Source: Plasmopara viticola
Taxonomy: Eukaryota; Oomycota; Peronosporomycetes; Peronosporales; Peronosporaceae
DNA length: 64,000 bases
Assembly: GCA_001695595.3 (NCBI GenBank)
Contig: MBPM02000012.1
Coordinates: 248,001-312,000 of the forward strand
Reading direction: 5' to 3'
The notes under the pieces are model-generated. The model saw only the letters and a program-made list of their open reading frames with translations, was not told where the DNA came from and did no database searches. Position 1 is the first letter of the stretch. Every line of letters begins with the position of its first letter. Positions 12,851-24,417 of the stretch are shown one piece after another. The position numbers and the translations under genes were made by a program.

Positions 12851-13533
12851 AAAAAGAAATCAAAAAAAGTTGAAGTCGTTGTTCACGAGAGACCCGTCAC
12901 CGTCTTCATTGACAACGGACATAATCTTGATGACGAATCTAAAGACTTGGTGAAGTGACATGAGCTCGAAAAGATAAAAAAAGGAGAGAATCTACGTCGC
13001 CCTTGGTTACGATCAGGTTGTTCACGTCCCTTAACAAATTGGTTTAATGGATATACGAACTTGTCTCCCTTCAAGATCGGATAAATTTTAAGTCATGCTT
13101 ATTTCTGAGATTTAGGACGTAATCATCGGCGTGATGTGGCTTCGTAAATAAAGTCTCAAATGTCACCTGCACTACAGAGAACATGACCTCTAAAGTCAAC
13201 ACAAGGCACTGAGCGGAAATTCAACTAAACCTGAAGACACAAGAACGATCAGATGGGCTGCTAGGCAACGCAAGGCTCGCATAAATCAGAGCTGCAAGAT
13301 TCTGTATCAATATCGGCACCAGGCCACTATGATCATCAAAGAATGACAAAGCCAATTTATTTCACTAGCTTTTGATAATATTGTGTCACGATACAGACAT
13401 TGTAGCTATCTTCATCGTCAACTTGGATGAGTCCGAGAAGCCTGAGAACTTTAGAATCAAAAATGGGAAGCTTTTAAAGTTAATTGGCGTCTGAAGCGTT
13501 ACACAAGAATGCAGACACAGTTTTCGCACAGAG

Positions 13534-14400
13534 ATGCCCTCTAAAACACCTCCACTTCGAAAAGGGATTGAGCACGAGGTGTTGCTCAAGCCTCGTACCA
13601 AGTCAATATCCGCCAAATAATGGCATCAGAGCCTTGAACAGAGCAGAATAATTTAAAAATGGACTAAAGAGATGAATCAAGAAGCCATTTTTCAACCAAG
13701 TACGTCTGATTTTTCGGCGTTAACGTTTTGTGTCAAGAAGCTGGTAGGTAAGTGCATTCTACACGATTGTTAGCTAAATCTAGCGACGATCTTGCCGGGG
13801 CTACCGATGCCGCGTAAGAAAGACACCTTTAACGTCATGTCTGGAATCCATTAGTTTTCGTGCTTGGACTAATTTGGGATTACAGACAGGTCAAATTTCG
13901 GAACGGATGTTTTACCTACCGCTTTAAACCTCAAATGGTCTACTTGAGTATCTAGTCCCCTCTATGGGACTAAACGAAATCCCGGGTACGTTAAACTGGC
14001 TTTTGCAAAGAGTCTTTTGAGATGAAGAGAGTGTGACGAAATGCTTCTTTCACGACATCCACGTATTAATGCAAAGTGAAGTTGTGGTAGACCAAGTTAC
14101 GACTTGAGACCGCGTACTAAAATACGGCGATTTCGCGTCAAGTTTTCAAAGCACCAATTTTGCGTGGATGAGATTCCATATCCAATAAATTTTGTCGGAC
14201 AAAAGGGCAAAAAGGCGTCTGAATGAACCCCGACAAGGTCAACATAATCGCAGAATGGTCTGTTCCCAAGACAAACTAGTAAATGGAGTACTTATAAGGC
14301 ACGACAATCTATACCTTACGATTCGTCAAGAACTCTGCACAAATTCCAGAACTTCTCCAACCAATAGAAAATAAGGTTCTCGATAAGTGATCGAGCTCTG
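13534..14400 (+). pseudogene. Ty3/Gypsy copy B, reverse transcriptase remnant (left arm)
   Basis: Successive frames follow the Ty3/Gypsy RT in order. A lead-in LRKGIEHEVLLKPRTK (about 13552-13600) matches the GIQHEIDLxPGTK block. TFCVKKLVGK (about 13720-13750) matches the FVKK block. PMPRKKDTFNVMSG (about 13808-13850) matches PIPRKDVIFDxM. A decayed palm follows, ending in a GLNEIPGTLNWLLQRVF-like stretch near 13970-14020. NPDKVNIIAEWSVPKTN (14226-14276) is the thumb/connection block, and LRFVKNSAQIPELLQ (about 14317) follows. Stops and frame changes interrupt it throughout, so it is a molecular fossil. Confidence 0.88.
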
Positions 14401-14497
14401 GGCCTGTCAACTACACTGCTTAACGAAGCTTATGCGCCGATTAATGCTTTCATCTGTTCTCAGTCTTCCAAGTTTTATGAAATCATTCGATTTATAA

Positions 14498-14870
14498 ATG
14501 AATGCCTCTAACTTTGCTATAAAGGGAGTCTTGTTCCCAAAGGAGACAGGTCTGGAATATCTGGTTGCTTTAATTGGTCGGAAGATGGATCTAGCTGAGC
14601 TGAAATTCCCGGTTTTGTGAACAAGAGCTACTTACGATCATGTGGATTTGAAATTATTGTGTGTGTATTTTTTTAATTGACCATTAACGGTCTCAATAGA
14701 AAACAAAAGTATTGAGATAATCCTGACGCGGTTGACTACAAATCGCACGATTGCTCGAAAGTACAATGAGCTTGCTGACTTTCAGCCTTTTTTCAAAAAA
14801 ATTACCAATAAGATTGATACCGTAACTGATGCAGCGTTACGCTATTCGGAAATTAGTATTGAGCTACCCA
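14498..14870 (+). pseudogene. Ty3/Gypsy copy B, RNase H and connection remnant (left arm)
   Basis: NASNFAIKGVLF...GRKMDLAELKFPV (14501-14617) matches the Ty3/Gypsy RNase H core DASxxAIGxVLxQ...SRKLxxAExxYPV. The first catalytic aspartate is asparagine here, in both arms. After a gap, ARKYNELADFQPFFKK...DTVTDAALR (about 14752-14840) matches the connection block ARWLxELAEYxxxIxYxPGKxNxVADALSR. This order, RT then RNase H then connection, is diagnostic for Ty3/Gypsy and rules out Ty1/Copia. Confidence 0.88.
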
Positions 14871-15139
14871 AGGTAGCTTGCGAGAGCTTTTAAAAGCGGC
14901 TTAAAATCGTGAGATCGTGGCAAAGAAAAAGGACAAACAAAGTTACTTTATCCGCGAGACGATGTATGCGCGGAATAGAGACCAGTATATGATCATGAAG
15001 CAAAAAAAGGAGATGATGTGCCAAAATACTCATTGCTGGAAGATATTCTGTACTGCCAAACAAGCAAATACGATATTTAAAGACTGTATTTTTCTTACGA
15101 CGAAGATCTGGAAGAATGTGTCATCTGTGAACTTAATGA

Positions 15140-15446
15140 TTCTGTATGAGCATCCCACCCAGGATTTTACATGACTCACCACAAATGTACTACTGGCATA
15201 ATTGACAAGGTATATCCGGCGCTATGTCAACACTTGCGGAATATGTCAGCGCAACAAGGCTAGACGGACCAAATTGCCAGAAATACTTCCGTCTCTGAAT
15301 GTGCGAAGCAGCCGATGGATCGACAGCTAGATGGACTTCATCTTATCTTTGTCAGAGAGCAAAATGCCGGCATGATTTATTTCCATCGTTTCACAAAAGG
15401 GCTATCTTCATTGCTCCGATGACAACAAAAGATACTGCAGAAATCT
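15140..15446 (+). pseudogene. Ty3/Gypsy copy B, integrase remnant, 3'-truncated (left arm)
   Basis: The integrase zinc-binding domain is visible as HPGFYMTHHKC (about 15151-15183) followed, across a one-base deletion near 15199, by YIRRYVNTCGICQRNKARR (about 15208-15265), the H-H-C-C module. The core start (MDFI, then an AGMI and F-I-AP-like stretch) continues to 15446. There the sequence jumps into AAAATTCGAC and a hairpin element. The mirror arm continues for another 242 bp of integrase core, so the left copy carries an internal deletion. Confidence 0.87.
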
Positions 15447-15474
15447 AAAATTCGACATCGACGCGTATACCTAT

Positions 15475-15551
15475 TCGCGAACAGGCGGTAAGTTTTGTGT
15501 GCTTCTAAAAATATGTTAGATCAAATGTGAAAACTTACTGCCTGTTCGCGA
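15475..15551 (+). mobile_element. 77-bp hairpin (MITE-like) element, left arm
   Basis: The ends are inverted repeats: TCGCGAACAGGCGGTAAG on the left faces CTTACTGCCTGTTCGCGA on the right, with one mismatch and about 40 bp between. This has the shape of a very small miniature inverted-repeat element or its solo hairpin. No clear target duplication beyond one to three bases was found. It abuts the truncated integrase remnant. Confidence 0.6.
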
Positions 15552-15559
15552 TTTTCTCC

Positions 15560-17680
15560 AGAAGCAATTTCGAGAAATTTTCTCAACCAAATTACGAGTT
15601 ACTGTATTCGCAGCATGTCATACTAAGCATTTTAAGTAGAGTTTAGTAAATAAATGACCAGTTTAAATGCGACTGCTCACCACCAGTCATTTGCTTAAAC
15701 CAAATTGTGTTGACGGCAAATTATTGACGTCAAAGTGAATGTTCAACAAGCACAAAAAGCCGATAACTTATACCCATATAATGAATGCAAAGGTAAGCGT
15801 TAATACAACGCCCTGTAGGGTGAAGTCTTCAGACGCATACCAAGAAGCCACAAGGAAACATATTTATTGAGACTTCATATGCGTGAGACCATACCGACTG
15901 TCGATCCGAAGGAAGTAACTCTAAAGCGGGAGATTTAAGTGCAGCAGAGGGGGAGATCGTGATCGTATCCCGCTGCGAAGCGTAGATTTTCCAGAGCACA
16001 AAGTCTGCACTGATACATTTCCAGCAGCGTAATGGCTTCGTTAATCTATTAGTGGGGTTGCATCTGACGACAATTCCTCCCGCTGGCACACATTGCATGT
16101 GAAATTATATGCGTCGACTCTCTCGTACTATTAAGACCATTATGGCGCAGCCATAAGTCTTCTATAGATCGAGTTGACCGTGTCGCGAAGCTCTTCATTT
16201 TTGAAACCTCAATATTATGAATCACAGTCGTATTGCAATGCGATAGCTCTTCTTTTATTAGGGGCTAAATTGGCTTGCGCTTGACCGCACCGAAATTTTC
16301 TCGTCCAAGTTTCTTGGCTTCAATTTGCTCACCACCTGGACAAGAGTTCGCGAAAAAAAAATTGTTCTGCTTTTTCCTATTTTGTGCTTCACGTCGAAGC
16401 AATACATCGTGCAAAACGATACCACCTAGTATATTTTGTGCGAGAGATGCGGCGGATGTGTCGCAGTCCGTTGTGACGCTTGTATGCATAGATAGCGTGC
16501 AGATTACAAATAGCGTGTGAGCTTGAAGCGAGCATACTTGATTAAATGTAGCTCCTTGTTTGCATCAAATTTGGCAGATATACGTCTGCTCGGAGCAGTC
16601 GCAAAATATGGCTTGTCACCGTCAACACTGAATCGTCCTTTACTGGATCAGGCACGACCAAGATCGACACTTAAAACAGGCTTATCTTGACTTTATCAAC
16701 GAATGACTTCAGGGTTCTCAAAATATTCTGCCTCATTTCTTAGAGGTCGAACAGTGGCTTAGCCCCCTTTGATTAATGTTTGTGAAAGCAATTAGCAAGC
16801 CCATCTAAGTCTTTTTGGCTCAATAAAGTTACTTAAAGATCTCGACTTACGGGAGACCTGCCCGAATGCCATGCCCTTCCATAAAACTATATAGGCGCCA
16901 AAGGTTACTCTAACTTCGTGGATATCTTGATGGTGAGCATGCACTTAAGCACTATTCGCAAGTGGTCAATATGATTTCACGTCTGTTTTGTGATCTGTGC
17001 GTCTACGTAAATCGATTTTGTAAAAACGTGTTTGTTTACATTGTCTGTGGGACCTTTGCAATTGCAACCTTGGCGTTTGAACGTCCTAGGCGCATTTAAG
17101 AGCCTATGGATCTTGATCTACCACTCTCTGTGCATACTCGGAGGTCTCACCTTGGTCAATATTATGTCACTTTTTCTCATGATAGGTTGATATTAGTCTT
17201 CGAATAAGTCGAGTGCAATTTACATTTAATGTTCTTCCATGTTGTTCTTGCAAAGCGTCATCTTCAAAAATTGACGTCTGTGTCGACAGGAGGCCGCATG
17301 CACAGTAAAATCGTGATGGATCTTTTCTTACAGTTCGTCTTTTTGACATTCAGTGTCGGCGTGGAGTAAGAGATTCACATTTCAAACTTCTTTTATGTCA
17401 TGCTTTGCTCGAAAGAATGCCTGAACGACATCAAACTGCTCGTATGATTAAATAAACCACTGCTTTGTCATGCAGTACTTACTTCCTCGAATCAACCTAA
17501 TTTCATGGCGTTCATGAAATGAATTTCGTTCTGTGTTTACTTATTTAACATTCTTACTAATGTTTTCTCAGTGTCGGAATTTGCTGGCATGCATAGACTT
17601 TGAGCCCTGAGTAATTAGTAAAATAGCAAAAGTATCGCTCTAAAAGCAGACAATGCGTACTAACTTATTATATTGTTAAC
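15560..17680. other. Left-arm interval downstream of copy B, no intact gene
   Basis: The interval holds frames of 60-89 codons (15829-16098 minus, 16265-16489 minus, 17167-17349 minus). Those at 16265 and 17167 are unchanged in the mirror arm (43622-43846, 42762-42944), while the one at 15829 is shortened. The recurring word GCGTCGACTCTCTC is at about 16110. A stretch at about 16580-16660 is a diverged reverse copy of the 19.8-kb region. I recognise no protein family. Confidence 0.55.
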
Positions 17681-17792
17681 AGCTCCGAGCTTTAAGTTAT
17701 GGTTTAATTTTCGTCAGCTTTTGCAATATTTGCAATAGCCCCGAGCTATAAGTTATGGTTTGATTTTCGTCAGCTTTTGCAGTATTCTCATT
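17681..17792 (+). repeat. Two-unit 56-bp tandem repeat
   Basis: Unit 1 (17681-17736) starts AGCTCCGAGCTTTAAGTTAT and unit 2 (17737-17792) starts AGCCCCGAGCTATAAGTTAT; both contain TTTTCGTCAGCTTTTGCA. The mirror arm (about 42350-42430) has unit 1 but a unit 2 lacking roughly the stretch from CTATAAG to TTTTCGT. Confidence 0.8.
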
Positions 17793-17899
17793 GAAAACGT
17801 TTATAACTGCCTCGCTCGGAGAAAGACAATTAAACAAAACTTTATAGTATAGCGTACAGCAGCAAAAAGGTGAGACATAGCATACTCTCTAGTCTAACA

Positions 17900-18196
17900 A
17901 TACATCAATCGTGCTTCTGCGTGGGATCTTAAATTTTACGTTTCATCGTTTATTTTTGCTTATACCCACGTAGTTGGCCAAAGTTTTGTCGCCCGAGTCG
18001 CTACGCTCTGTCTTCCCATGACTGATTCAACGATAGCGTTTTTGGTATTCGCCTTTTAAATTGTAATTGTCACCGCTGAGGGCATGATGCACTCTTGAAT
18101 GTCATTTCGATAATAGACTGACGCTTGGAAATTGTTAGAGCCTGTGTTTTAATATTGACCAGTCCCATAAACTTACACAACCACGAGGTTATGGTC
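17900..18196 (+). repeat. Diverged copy of the 1.4-1.8 kb repeat at the outer-arm end
   Basis: Sequence with the landmarks GCTATCGTTGAATCAG, ATTATCGAAATGACGTTC and a CCATAACCTCGTGG-type end (read on the minus strand) is a diverged relative of 1420-1800 in block R1. It forms the very tip of the outer palindrome arm, where homology to the right arm ends. Confidence 0.6.
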
Positions 18197-18198
18197 AA

Positions 18199-21100
18199 AA
18201 TATGGAAATGACAAAATTGGCTGACACTTCTCTTAATTGGACCCGAGGGGGTGCAACATTTGATTGCACAAGATCCCAACGCGATCGTTGCATGTCTAAA
18301 GGCGCTTTTCAGCCATAAATACGTTCTTCTATATCAATTTAAACATTAGGCCCGCGTCGTTCGCATTGATGACGTCAGCGCCTGAGGCTAATGCCCCGCA
18401 AAAACCAAATCCACTCACAGTGAGCATGAAGACCTTCGATGATATGAGTGGTCTTTATTTGGAAGAGAAAGATCAACATATCCATGTTGTTGCAAACAGG
18501 ACAACTTCGGCCATCTCGAAGCCTGGCGGACATGAATGAGCACTGACGTGCAATATATATGTCGGGGCGGCTTTTCCACCTAAGATGAGCTGACCGACAT
18601 CTTCACTTAAATATGTGTGTCATTTGCAAAAAAACTTTCTTGCAGCACAAGTATAACAAGGTTTTAGTCATTTTCGCTCAAGAGCTACGAACTTTGCCGG
18701 CTGAAATGAACAATAGGCCTATTTTGGAGAGGTGACAGTAACCGACTTATCGGGTGCAGCCAAAATGGAGGTAGTTTGTGTACTTCTAACACTTTTGATA
18801 AAGCCGCAAGAATGACAGCAAATACCAAGGTTGATTAAGCGCTCTTGGATGACACAAATAAAATCATTGTTTGTATGGATAAAAATTTGACTATGAATGG
18901 TCAGCCGGATTCGTGCTTTTCGTATAAAAGAATACAAAGATGAAGTCTCACGAGCCCAAGTTTTAGTGCTACCACCTGGTGAAGATGTACGCCAGAAAAC
19001 TGCTTTGATTCCGAAAATACGTACTATTTGATATGGCGGGGCTTTTACTACAGGAGCAGCGTAACGTCATTTAAGCTTTTTCCAATATTTTCGAGACGAA
19101 CGCAGGTAAGAAAAAGATATTTTTCTATCCTCGCCGACATTTTGTGTCGAAAAATCGAATGGTATGTGGAGCATCGTTCACGCTTATGATTACACTATAC
19201 GAGGCCACAATCCTGGCACAGCCGCCAATTTTTAACACTAATACAGAGGAAAACAGCAAATTGGGATGTGCAATGTACGTAGCACTCGACTCAGGCGATC
19301 GGTGATAATTCTTCCCTAAGGAGAGAGCTACATAAGATTGACCATAGGTGAGAACTCCGGACTGTATGCTCATAAAACTATCAGTCTTGGTCTAAAGACT
19401 TCCGCGACTTTGAAGTATCGATTAACGCAGTTATTTAGGTCCCATACAACGTATAAAAAGACATACTCGTACAACGACTTTGACCTTACTCGTGTAGACC
19501 GCGGAAAACAGACGTTAAAAGATTGCATAATCCTTTGTAAACAGTGCTCGAGTGCATGTTCACTACTAACTTGGCTGTATACTAATTCAATATGATATTT
19601 TTTCGACGCAGACAAAAATTCAAAAATTAGAATATAGTATGGCCATCAGGCATATTGTACTGGCAAGAGTTAGCCAAGCCAGAGAGACTTAGACAATTAT
19701 ATCAATCTAATTAATTGTTTACGAATGCAGCAGTTGGAACTGGCTAAGCCACGCAAGCAGCAATTGGGACTGACTAAGCCAGCTCTAAGTACCGATCCTG
19801 GTTGTGTCTAATCCAGAACATGACGGTTCGGTGTCGTCTGTGATGCGTCATATTCTGCCACTGAACGAAGCCCCTATATACTCTACAATAAATATCTCAT
19901 TCTGCTTCAGTATAAGTTCCGCAAACGAAGTGAGATCTAAGCTTGACTAGCCTACGACCATATAAGCATTTTTTTACGACCAAAAAGACTTATTGTTTAC
20001 AAAAGTCAAAAAGTGATACTGGTATGTAGCCGAAGGCTATCCTCGTTTTCCGACATATTTTCCTTATCAATGCGAAACTCTATGCACTACTCGATGCGTG
20101 CCATGTGTTTCCTTCAATTTATTGAACAGATTGGCGGTCTCGACGCGATACTTCGCGTCGTATACATGTGCGTATCGACACTACGTCAATATTAACATCA
20201 TTTGCTCGCTCGAGTCCTAGTCTTAATAAAACCAAGCTTCTCGTTACTGCTGTATGACGTTGTCTTGGAAGACACTAATGAGGCACTTAGGTTGGACGGC
20301 TTATATCGCTGTTTCCAAGGACCATTGGATGTATATTCTTCTTTAGTAAGTGTATACAAAGATGAAGTCACAAAGACCCGATAACAAGCAACTTGATCGT
20401 GGCTTCTGACCGTAACTTTGGAATCCACCTTCGGCTATCTTATTCGTCAAGATTCAAATACAAATTTATCGGTCTGTTTGCTGCCTGTACACTTTAACAA
20501 AAGCATGTCGTTGACGATGGCATGAAGTGAGTCGCGATCGAGAATAAACATCCTCAGAAGCTCAACGAATACCACAACTATTTATGTGAAGAACCAGACC
20601 AAATAATCCATACATTTCTGTATGTTGTGCCGCAAGGTCTAGTTACAAGCCAGTGTAGCAGCGTTGGATGTATGTAGGACTAAACGGCTACTTTTAAAGT
20701 GCTTAAAGATTAGGTAAGTAACAAGTACTTTGTCCTTCTTATTGCCTTTGATCATGGGACTATCTCTACCCCTTCAAGTGTAAGAATAATTCGATTTACT
20801 GTGCCTCTAAGATGAAAATGTCAAGACTACTCGCCTTTGACTCCACAAAGCATGTCCTTTAAGGGCATAAGAAAGTACATGTTGCACAAAAGGCCCGAAC
20901 GTTTCGATGCAAATCACCTTTTCCAAGAAAAGCTCCAAACGGCTATGCTTAAATTTGCTGCCTCACTCGCATCCAAAAAGAGGTCCGCTTTCTTGACACT
21001 TGACCAGAATTGACACGCTGGACACACAGCGAATATGCGAGTCATATTTGCTGGTAGGCCCTCGGCATCAACACCGTCGCAGAAGGCCAAAAGTACCATT

Positions 21101-24100
21101 CCTGGTATGTGCCAAGTGCTGTCTCTTCCGGTCCCAATTTCAAGAATGACGTGCCACACCTAGTTTTGGACTCCATCATTAAACTTATATTTGGCAACTT
21201 AACTTGATTATTGAATCAATTCAGTCAAGGCTATCGTTTTGTAGAGCATCTCAGCGTAGCATTTATGCATGTCTCACAAAAGCTCTGATAGGAGCATTGG
21301 TGACCAGCTTTGACCTCTAATCGACAAAAGCCTCGTGGTGCTCTTGCCACGCCATACATCACCAAGCTATACATTGCCACTTACGCTATCAAAGTTCAAA
21401 AATGTCACACTCGGATCTGTTTAAATCAAGCTTGTAGTATTAACCACCTATACAGTAAGCTGTATATTACGGGAACTTTTTTGCCAGTACTGGTAGCACG
21501 TATTTGTGATAAACCTTTTGCATTGCAACGGACTTTTCATAGACAAATAGCTGTATGATATGTGCAACGTGTTGAGCATGCAAAAACTTGGTGCGCAATA
21601 GCATCCATTGTTGTCCCATGTGGTCTAACAAGTGAATATAACAACGTCGTTTGTGATGAGCTAGAAGGTATTTTAACCGACGCTAAGATTTGATGCGCAT
21701 TGAGCCGCCGCACTTGGACAACAAGCCTGACGCAAAATTATAAATCTTGGATGCGTATTACAGACCGCTGTGATAAAGATTATGCTCTTGTAATTTTTTG
21801 CCGTTATAACGCACTACAGGTGACACATTTGCGACCTCCATATACGATTTTTGATCTCTTAAGAACATTTTTACTAAACAATATTCGGGCGTGATATCTG
21901 TTCCAAATTGTAGCAACGCATGAGTCCTTACACTGCACCGTAAACTCGAGGCTATGGGGACTCTCATTCGTTTTGCGCGATTAATGGCCACAACATCCGG
22001 TTGTAACTGAGGAGTTTGCTACATGATTTGAATAGCTTTAAAAGAATTACAGAAATGAGGCTGACAGCTTTAGTAGGAATCTTTCCGTCCGTAAAGAAGA
22101 CTTTTAATTTGAAATCAAAGAGACGAGCTGCAACGATAAAATGCCGTTTGTGCAATCACTATCTACTGATTAGATTGTAAAAACACACAGGCGTCGACTC
22201 ACTCTTACAATTTGGACTATTAATGGTGATAGAATACCAAGACACACGGCATCTATCGACCGAGATGATCGCTTCCCGAGTCTTATAGATGTTAATGATC
22301 GCTATGAGGAGCCACATTCATCGCTGTAGTGCAACAGTCAGAACATAGTCAGACAAAACGACCATAAAAATCAACTTCGTAAATATATTTTCGGCAAGAT
22401 AGAAAACCGAATCTAATAATTATATTGATGGGTGTTCAATTATTGTTAAGGACGCGGCAACAGTATAATTGGGATATAAAGCATGGCAGATAAGAATGAT
22501 TGATTTGTTATTGAAAACTCATAGAATGAATGATAAATTTATTCTAAGCTACGAGAATTTGCTGGTACAATCCAATGATTAATACTGAGCAAGTAAAATC
22601 AACAAATTTGTCTGCGATTGACTAGGTGCCTCACTATCCAAGCTTATGATTGACACATATTCAGTCATCGCTTTCGAGCAAAGAGCCCGATACAACTACT
22701 ATATTTTTATGCGGCAGTCTCCAAGATGACAAACACACTAAGATTTTTTCCGAACAACAAAAGACTAATCAAGATCCCTATATGTACTGAGTTGCATCAT
22801 CTTTTTGTAATACTTCTTTATCTACAAGGCCATAACCACGGGCTCTTGTTATCTGCAACCTTAAAGAAATGATAACTATCCAAGATACCGGCAATAATAA
22901 TTTCCAAGTGTCAGTCTATTATCGAAATGACGTTCGAGAATACATCATGCCCACAGCGGTTTCAATCTCATTTTGAAAGACGACTACGCAACAACACTAT
23001 CGATCAATTAGCCATGAGAAGACAGAGCGTAGCGACGTGAGCGACAGAACTATGAGGTTTTTGGCAAAAACAGGCAATGATAAAATCGAGGGAGTAGCTG
23101 CGAGCATTGGATGTTATATCGTAGGCAAGAGGAATGATTGGGGTTTGAGCATCGCAGCACGAGAATGTAGGAAATAGTCAGCTTTGGTGCGGAAATAGTC
23201 GGTGACAAATTGGATTGTGCGGATCGTACCGTAGTAAAAAGCCTTGTCGTACGATAGACGTAATAAACAGTGAAGACTGTCAATGATTAGCCTTCGACGT
23301 GCAAGTGCTCGCAGAACCACATCATGGCGTCTGCTACTAACACGGGATTCTGTAGCGGAACGTACTACGTCAGCAAGCGCCACTTGAAATTGTTAGCGTG
23401 CCTTTATTGCCAACATAGGTGTTTCAATGTCGTTGCCAAATCTTCCTTGATCAACAGGAGTATCTTTTTTTCTGCCCACCTCTCGATACTATGAGAAACT
23501 TGGATGCTCGGTAATCTGTTGCATTTAGGCTTGCATTATAACTTGCATCTGGTTTTACTATTATTGTCACGGCAGAGTGAGGTACAGCACCAGTTGCTGT
23601 ATAGACAGTGTGTTTTGTTCTCCCGTTGTGATTGGAGTCGTATCAGCCTTTATGATCAAACCTGCTTGGCCATCAGCACCCCCACACACACTTTGCAAAG
23701 TCGACGCTCGTTCTCTCGAGCGAAACGTTGGGTGTGAAGCTTTAGTATCGTCCAGAGCGCTCATTTCGCTCTGTGGAAGAGGTATTTTGTTTCAGAATGG
23801 GCGCTGAGACGTACGGCCTGTTCGTCAAGCCATACATGATTCACAGTGCACGCTTCTTATACGGACGGAAGAAGTGCCTAAATATACCGTTTAAATGATT
23901 TTATCTAACCGAATACGACGCTTTCGGCTTCTAAATGAGATGAACGAGCATCCGTTGTTTCATCATTGCTAACCAGAATTCCTTACAAGACTGATTCCTC
24001 TATCATTGCGGTTCTCTGAAATTATAAAGAGATCTTGTAAATACCCATACGACAAAGTCGAACAAAACAACTCAGTAGTAACATATCAAGGCCAAATAAA

Positions 24101-24417
24101 GACAAGTGGGTTACTGTCAAAAAGTTGTTTTCCGAGTTTCAAGAAGCGGGACTTTGATTCTTTCAGAAGGCAAAAGCACTAGACCACAAACCATCTAAAG
24201 AAGTTCCAGATATTGGTATACTGGCATGCAATCACAATATCGATTTACCGTATCTTACGATTGTGCTAAATGGCTACCACTCGTAATCTAGTACCTTCTC
24301 CCATAGAATGGCTCGCCTCACACAATTTGGACGCAAGCACACATGCGTTGACACGACTAGTGGTACTATGTAACACCACGTTAAAAGCTTAAACTATCGA
24401 CGGACGCTTGGCCGCAA
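18199..24417 (+). repeat. Left arm of inner inverted repeat (block R2)
   Basis: This 6.2-kb arm pairs with 25612-31831 in reverse complement with an almost constant sum of 50030, so there are very few indels. Open frames at 18719-18937, 19125-19373, 20198-20428, 20914-21159 and 21310-21558 recur at 31093-31311, 30657-30905, 29602-29832, 28871-29116 and 28472-28720 with zero or one residue change. Divergence is clearly higher towards the centre, at 21.9-23.4 kb. The part from about 21255 onward is homologous to block R1 at the left edge of the window. Confidence 0.93.
23050..23764 (-). pseudogene. Gag-like retroelement remnant in block R2
   Basis: This is the R2 copy of the remnant at 1827-2490, in the same orientation. 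Overlapping frames at 23050-23283, 23114-23383 and 23567-23764 each cover part of it, the signature of a frameshifted former coding region. The C run inside it is only five bases, against ten in R1. Confidence 0.45.

Larger units (their letters stand above)
1..18196 (+). repeat. Left arm of large outer inverted repeat
   Basis: This arm reappears in reverse complement at 41936-60379, with small stretches of coding-like sequence matching in order along the full length. Examples are 282-467 with 59912-60097, 6598-6810 with 53567-53779, 12380-12565 with 47793-47978 and 17167-17349 with 42762-42944. The matching translations differ at only a few residues per 60-90, so the arms look roughly 97-99% identical by eye. 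Homology stops abruptly at 18196, inside the shared word GGTTATGGTC. The left end is cut by the window edge. The content is decayed retroelement sequence. Whether the palindrome is chromosomal or an assembly join cannot be settled from sequence alone, but arm-specific indels argue against a simple read chimera. Confidence 0.93.
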
